From NCBI GenBank assembly GCA_029202545.1, contig CP119311.1, forward strand, positions 3,844,001 through 3,908,000: DNA of 64,000 bases. Reading direction: 5' to 3'. The stretch comes from Candidatus Pseudobacter hemicellulosilyticus (GTDB lineage: Bacteria; Bacteroidota; Bacteroidia; Chitinophagales; Chitinophagaceae). This document shows, piece by piece, positions 61,264-64,000 of the stretch. Every line of letters starts with the position of its first letter. Position 1 is the first letter of the stretch. The notes under the pieces are model-generated. The model saw only the letters and a program-made list of their open reading frames with translations. It did not search any database and had not been told where the DNA came from. Made by a program: the position numbers and the translations under genes.

Positions 61264-61731
61264 TTCGCCTTTTTCATATCCCACATCCACCAGCAGGTCC
61301 TTACCATCTGCCGCTGCGGTAGCCAGCTCATCACACCGGTTATTATAGGGATTCTCGGCATGGCCTTTTACCCATTTGAAGGTCAGCTGGTGTTTTTCGG
61401 CCAGGCTGTTGAAATGCAGCCAGAGGTCCTTGTTCTTTTTGCCGCCGGCAAAACCCGTGCGGATCCATTTTTTCAGCCAGCCTTCCTGTACGGCTTTCAC
61501 CACGTACTGGCTATCGGAATAAACAGTGATAGAAAGGCCGGGGCGGGTGAGGGCTTCCAGTGCCGCTATCACGGCCATCAGCTCCATCCGGTTATTGGTA
61601 GTACGGCGGTAACCGGCCGATAACTCTTTTGCCCTGCCGCCCCACATCAGGATGGCGCCATAACCGCCGGGGCCGGGATTGCCCCGGGAAGAGCCATCCG
61701 TGTAAACGATCAGTCCTTGTGTTGTACTCAT
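61258..61731 (-). CDS. rnhA: Ribonuclease HI
   Basis: A 157-residue enzyme that cuts RNA in RNA-DNA hybrids. The metal-binding carboxylates are Asp12 (VYTDGSSRGNPGP), Glu50 (NNRMELMAV), Asp73 (VYSDSQYV) and Asp134 (NNRCDELA), with the active-site His124 in KGHAENP. The handle loop KKWIRTGFAGGKKNKDLW is present. It starts 22 bp after the acyl-CoA carboxylase gene stop on the same strand. The gene looks complete; a decayed copy of its last third follows. Confidence 0.94.
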   Translation of the reverse strand: MSTTQGLIVYTDGSSRGNPGPGGYGAILMWGGRAKELSAGYRRTTNNRMELMAVIAALEALTRPGLSITVYSDSQYVVKAVQEGWLKKWIRTGFAGGKKNKDLWLHFNSLAEKHQLTFKWVKGHAENPYNNRCDELATAAADGKDLLVDVGYEKGEG

Positions 61732-61753
61732 ATATAAGAATCATCAGGCTGCC

Positions 61754-63385
61754 TTATACCTGGATCACACCGGTCTTGTAGGGCGGAATATCCGCATTGT
61801 GATCCGCTGCCGCAATTCCTTCGGCAATGATCATGCGGGTATCCAGGGGATCAATCACCCCATCCACTACCAGGCGGGCGGCGGTAAAATAGGCAGTGCT
61901 TTGCTCGTCGTAATAAGCTGTTATCTCTTTCAGTAATTTTTGTTCTTCTTCCCGTGTCAGTTCTTTTTCGCCTTTGGCCTTCATGCTATTGATCTGCGAC
62001 TGCAGTACGGTCTTGGCCGCCTGTTCGCCGCCCATGGCGGCAATGCGGGCGCCGGGCCAGGCGTAGATCAGTCGCGGGTCATAGGCCTTGCCGTTCATGG
62101 CATAGTTGCCGGCGCCATAGCTGTTACCCACATAGAACGTGAATTTGGGCACTACGGAGTTGGCCACGGCATTCACCATTTTGGCGCCGTCCTTGATGAT
62201 GCCTGCATGTTCACTGCGGGAGCCCACCATAAAGCCGGTGACATCATGCAGGAATACCAGCGGTATCTTTTTCTGGTTGCAGTTCATGACAAAGCGGGCT
62301 ACCTTATCGGCGCTGTCATTATAGATCACGCCGCCCATCTGCATTTCCCCTTTCTGTGTTTTCACCACTTTGCGCTGGTTGGCCACAATACCTACGGCCC
62401 AGCCTTCAATGCGGCCATAACCGCAGATGATGGTCTTGCCATAGTCTTCCTTGTATTGGTCAAACTCGGAATTGTCCACCATGCGTTCAATGATATCCAC
62501 CATATCGTAGGGACGGGTGAGATCGGCGGGCATAATGCCATAGATATCTTTGGGATCTTTTTTGGGCGGGGCGGGTGCTATGCGGTCGAAGCCGGCCCTG
62601 GGATTATGTCCCAGCTTGCCGATCAGTCTTTTTATCTGGTCCAGGCATTCCTGTTCGGTATCAAACTGGTAGTCGGCATTGCCGCTGATAGCGGCATGGG
62701 TGTTAGCGCCACCCAATCGTTCCAGGTCAATCTCTTCCCCGATAGCGGCTTTCACCAGGTAGGGGCCTGCCAGGGCAATGGAGCTCTGGCCTTTGACCAT
62801 CAGGATCTCGTCGCTCATCAGGGGCAGGTATGCGCCGCCGGCTACGCAGGAGCCCAGTACGGCAGCGATCTGGGTAATGCCCATGGCGCTCATCTTTGCG
62901 TTGTTGCGGAAGATGCGGCCAAAATGTTCTTTATCGGGGAAGATATCGCTTTGCATGGGGAGGAACACGCCGCCGCTGTCTACCAGGTAGATGATGGGCA
63001 GGTTATTCTCCATAGCGATCTCCTGCATGCGCAGGTTCTTTTTACCGGTGATGGGGAACCAGGCGCCGGCTTTCACGGTCTGGTCGTTGGCTACAATGAC
63101 GCACTGACGGCCGCTGACATAGCCGATACCGGCCACTGTGCCACCGGAAGGGCAGCCACCCTGTTCTTTGTACATATCCCAGCCGGCCAACGCACCCACT
63201 TCTACAAAGTTGGTGTTCTCGTCACGGAGGTAATCGATCCGCTCACGGGCTGTCAGTTTGTTTTTGTCATGCTGTCTGTCGATCGCCTTTTGACCGCCGC
63301 CCAGGTATACCTGTTTCAGGCGCTGCTGCAACTGGCTGACCGATAATCTCATGGCATCTTCATTCTTGTTGAATTCCAGGTTCAT
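61754..63385 (-). CDS. Acyl-CoA carboxylase, carboxyltransferase (beta) subunit
   Basis: A 543-residue biotin-dependent carboxyltransferase that moves carboxyl from carboxybiotin to an acyl-CoA. The crotonase-like halves are visible: MQSDIFPDKEHFGRIFRNNAKMSAMGITQIAAVLGSCVAGGAYLPLMSDE (N-terminal) and VFLHDVTGFMVGSRSEHAGIIKDGAKM followed by GNSYGAGNYAMNGKAYDPRLIYAWPGARIAAMGG (C-terminal). The oxyanion-type GG motifs are present. The N-terminal part is closest to methylcrotonyl-CoA carboxylase beta subunits, so leucine degradation is plausible; propionyl-CoA carboxylase cannot be excluded. The start at 63385 is preferred to 63460. A biotin-carrying alpha subunit is not in the window. Confidence 0.92.
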   Translation of the reverse strand: MNLEFNKNEDAMRLSVSQLQQRLKQVYLGGGQKAIDRQHDKNKLTARERIDYLRDENTNFVEVGALAGWDMYKEQGGCPSGGTVAGIGYVSGRQCVIVANDQTVKAGAWFPITGKKNLRMQEIAMENNLPIIYLVDSGGVFLPMQSDIFPDKEHFGRIFRNNAKMSAMGITQIAAVLGSCVAGGAYLPLMSDEILMVKGQSSIALAGPYLVKAAIGEEIDLERLGGANTHAAISGNADYQFDTEQECLDQIKRLIGKLGHNPRAGFDRIAPAPPKKDPKDIYGIMPADLTRPYDMVDIIERMVDNSEFDQYKEDYGKTIICGYGRIEGWAVGIVANQRKVVKTQKGEMQMGGVIYNDSADKVARFVMNCNQKKIPLVFLHDVTGFMVGSRSEHAGIIKDGAKMVNAVANSVVPKFTFYVGNSYGAGNYAMNGKAYDPRLIYAWPGARIAAMGGEQAAKTVLQSQINSMKAKGEKELTREEEQKLLKEITAYYDEQSTAYFTAARLVVDGVIDPLDTRMIIAEGIAAADHNADIPPYKTGVIQV

Positions 63386-63608
63386 TTGTTTACAGTCTTT
63401 TTTGTAGGGGGATCGGCAATAGCCTGCAAAATAAGGTATATTACCGGAAAGCGAAAACACCGGTCAAAAGCCAGCGAAGATTACCCAGCAGCCCGTAAGG
63501 GCGGGCGGGCCTGAAGTACGGATTGTATGTATTGTTCAACCCAATGCCCCTTCCTGGAGCCTGCTGCCATGCGTTTATGTGATCTGAATGTTACGGGTGC
63601 CTGCAGTT

Positions 63609-63639
63609 TTGGCCTGACCACCGCCAATCCCTATTTTTA
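63609..63639 (+). promoter_or_regulatory. Bacteroidota-type promoter of the DUF3810 gene
   Basis: TTG (63609-63611), a 20-nt spacer and TATTTTTA (63632-63639), one base off TAnnTTTG. It ends 7 bp before the ATG at 63647, so the transcript may be nearly leaderless. Confidence 0.5.
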
Positions 63640-63646
63640 ATGCTGT

Positions 63647-64000
63647 ATGTGGAAGAAATACCTGCCATTCATTATACCGGCCCTGCTGGCCCTTATCATC
63701 CGTGTCTTTTCCGGCTTCCCGCAAGCGGTGGAGCAGTATTATTCACAAGGCCTCTATCCCGTACTGGGCGGCGCTTTGCGGATCCTCTTCGGCTGGCTAC
63801 CCATCAGCCTGGGCGATCTCCTGTATCTTTTTGCCGGCCTGTGGCTCCTGCGCAAGCTCATCATCCTGGTAAAAAAATTATGGAAGCGGCAGACCGGTAA
63901 AGCCTACTGGCTGCGGGGCCTCCGCCAGGGCATACTGGTAGTGCTGTGGGTCTATGTATTGTTCAACGGGCTCTGGGGACTGAACTATAACCGGGTAGGA
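63647..64000 (+). CDS. DUF3810 membrane protein, 3-prime end outside the window
   Basis: The first 118 codons of a membrane protein. It begins MWKKYLPFIIPALLALIIR, then has a helix near GDLLYLFAGLWLLRKLIILV and another at GILVVLWVYVLFNGLWGLNY, ending NYNRVG at the window edge. The NGLWGLNYNR stretch is typical of DUF3810 proteins of Bacteroidota, whose function is unknown, although some carry a zincin-like site further downstream. A different frame from 63640 is a shadow. The gene is partial, so its full length cannot be judged. Confidence 0.8.
   Translation, partial: MWKKYLPFIIPALLALIIRVFSGFPQAVEQYYSQGLYPVLGGALRILFGWLPISLGDLLYLFAGLWLLRKLIILVKKLWKRQTGKAYWLRGLRQGILVVLWVYVLFNGLWGLNYNRVG

Noticed and set aside
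1..64000. CRISPR array, tRNA or rRNA genes, insertion sequences
   Set aside because: No regularly spaced repeats, cloverleaf-forming sequence, rRNA-like stretch or transposase was found on either strand.

Overview
The window looks like a chromosomal segment of a Bacteroidota member, probably family Chitinophagaceae. The reasons are a SusC/SusD pair, several TonB-dependent receptors with carboxypeptidase-like regulatory domains, a T9SS sorting tail, DUF1349, DUF2911, DUF3810 and DUF6580 proteins, weak Shine-Dalgarno sites, and promoters of the TTG-N19-21-TAnnTTTG type. No rRNA, tRNA, CRISPR array, prophage or insertion sequence was seen.

Left part (1-16 kb): a TonB-dependent receptor and a small exported protein come first. 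A loose set of amide-bond-forming enzymes follows: an ATP-grasp-like protein, a class I glutamine amidotransferase, a GCS2-type carboxylate-amine ligase, a second ATP-grasp ligase and an esterase. An SGNH hydrolase and a nucleotide pyrophosphatase/phosphodiesterase lie among them. This resembles a biosynthetic neighbourhood for a small peptide-like metabolite. A SusC/SusD pair then follows a 280-nt leader that carries a short reading frame ending in Cys-Cys-Cys, which suggests cysteine-responsive attenuation.

Middle part (16-46 kb): an Oar-like receptor, ribBA, a large TamB-like protein whose membrane anchor has no ATG start, an isoaspartyl peptidase/asparaginase, and a PAS-LuxR regulator divergent from a DUF1349-GH92 pair. 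A secreted FG-GAP protein, a DinB-like protein, gamma-glutamyltransferase and an M14 carboxypeptidase come next. An operon of PIG-L deacetylase, two very small membrane proteins and a sodium:solute symporter follows, then DUF2911 and an ECF sigma/anti-sigma pair whose anti-sigma-like partner carries a TonB C-terminal domain.

Right part (46-64 kb): a minus-strand unit of xerD, response regulator, histidine kinase, TolC, adaptor and RND pump (heavy-metal efflux type). After it come housekeeping genes (YkgJ-like, YraN, manA), an AhpD/AhpC peroxide-defence pair with an OxyR-like operator, a small AT-rich island with a toxin-antitoxin-like pair whose Panacea antitoxin is cut by an in-frame TAG, a DUF6580 membrane protein, rnhA with a decayed partial tandem copy behind it, an acyl-CoA carboxylase beta subunit, and the start of a DUF3810 gene.

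The most unusual DNA-level signal is a 12-bp word, GGGACGAACCAA, found five times exactly and twice with one mismatch. It occurs in several reading frames and on both strands, once as an inverted pair between convergent genes. This resembles the layout of DNA uptake sequences or another genome-wide architecture motif.
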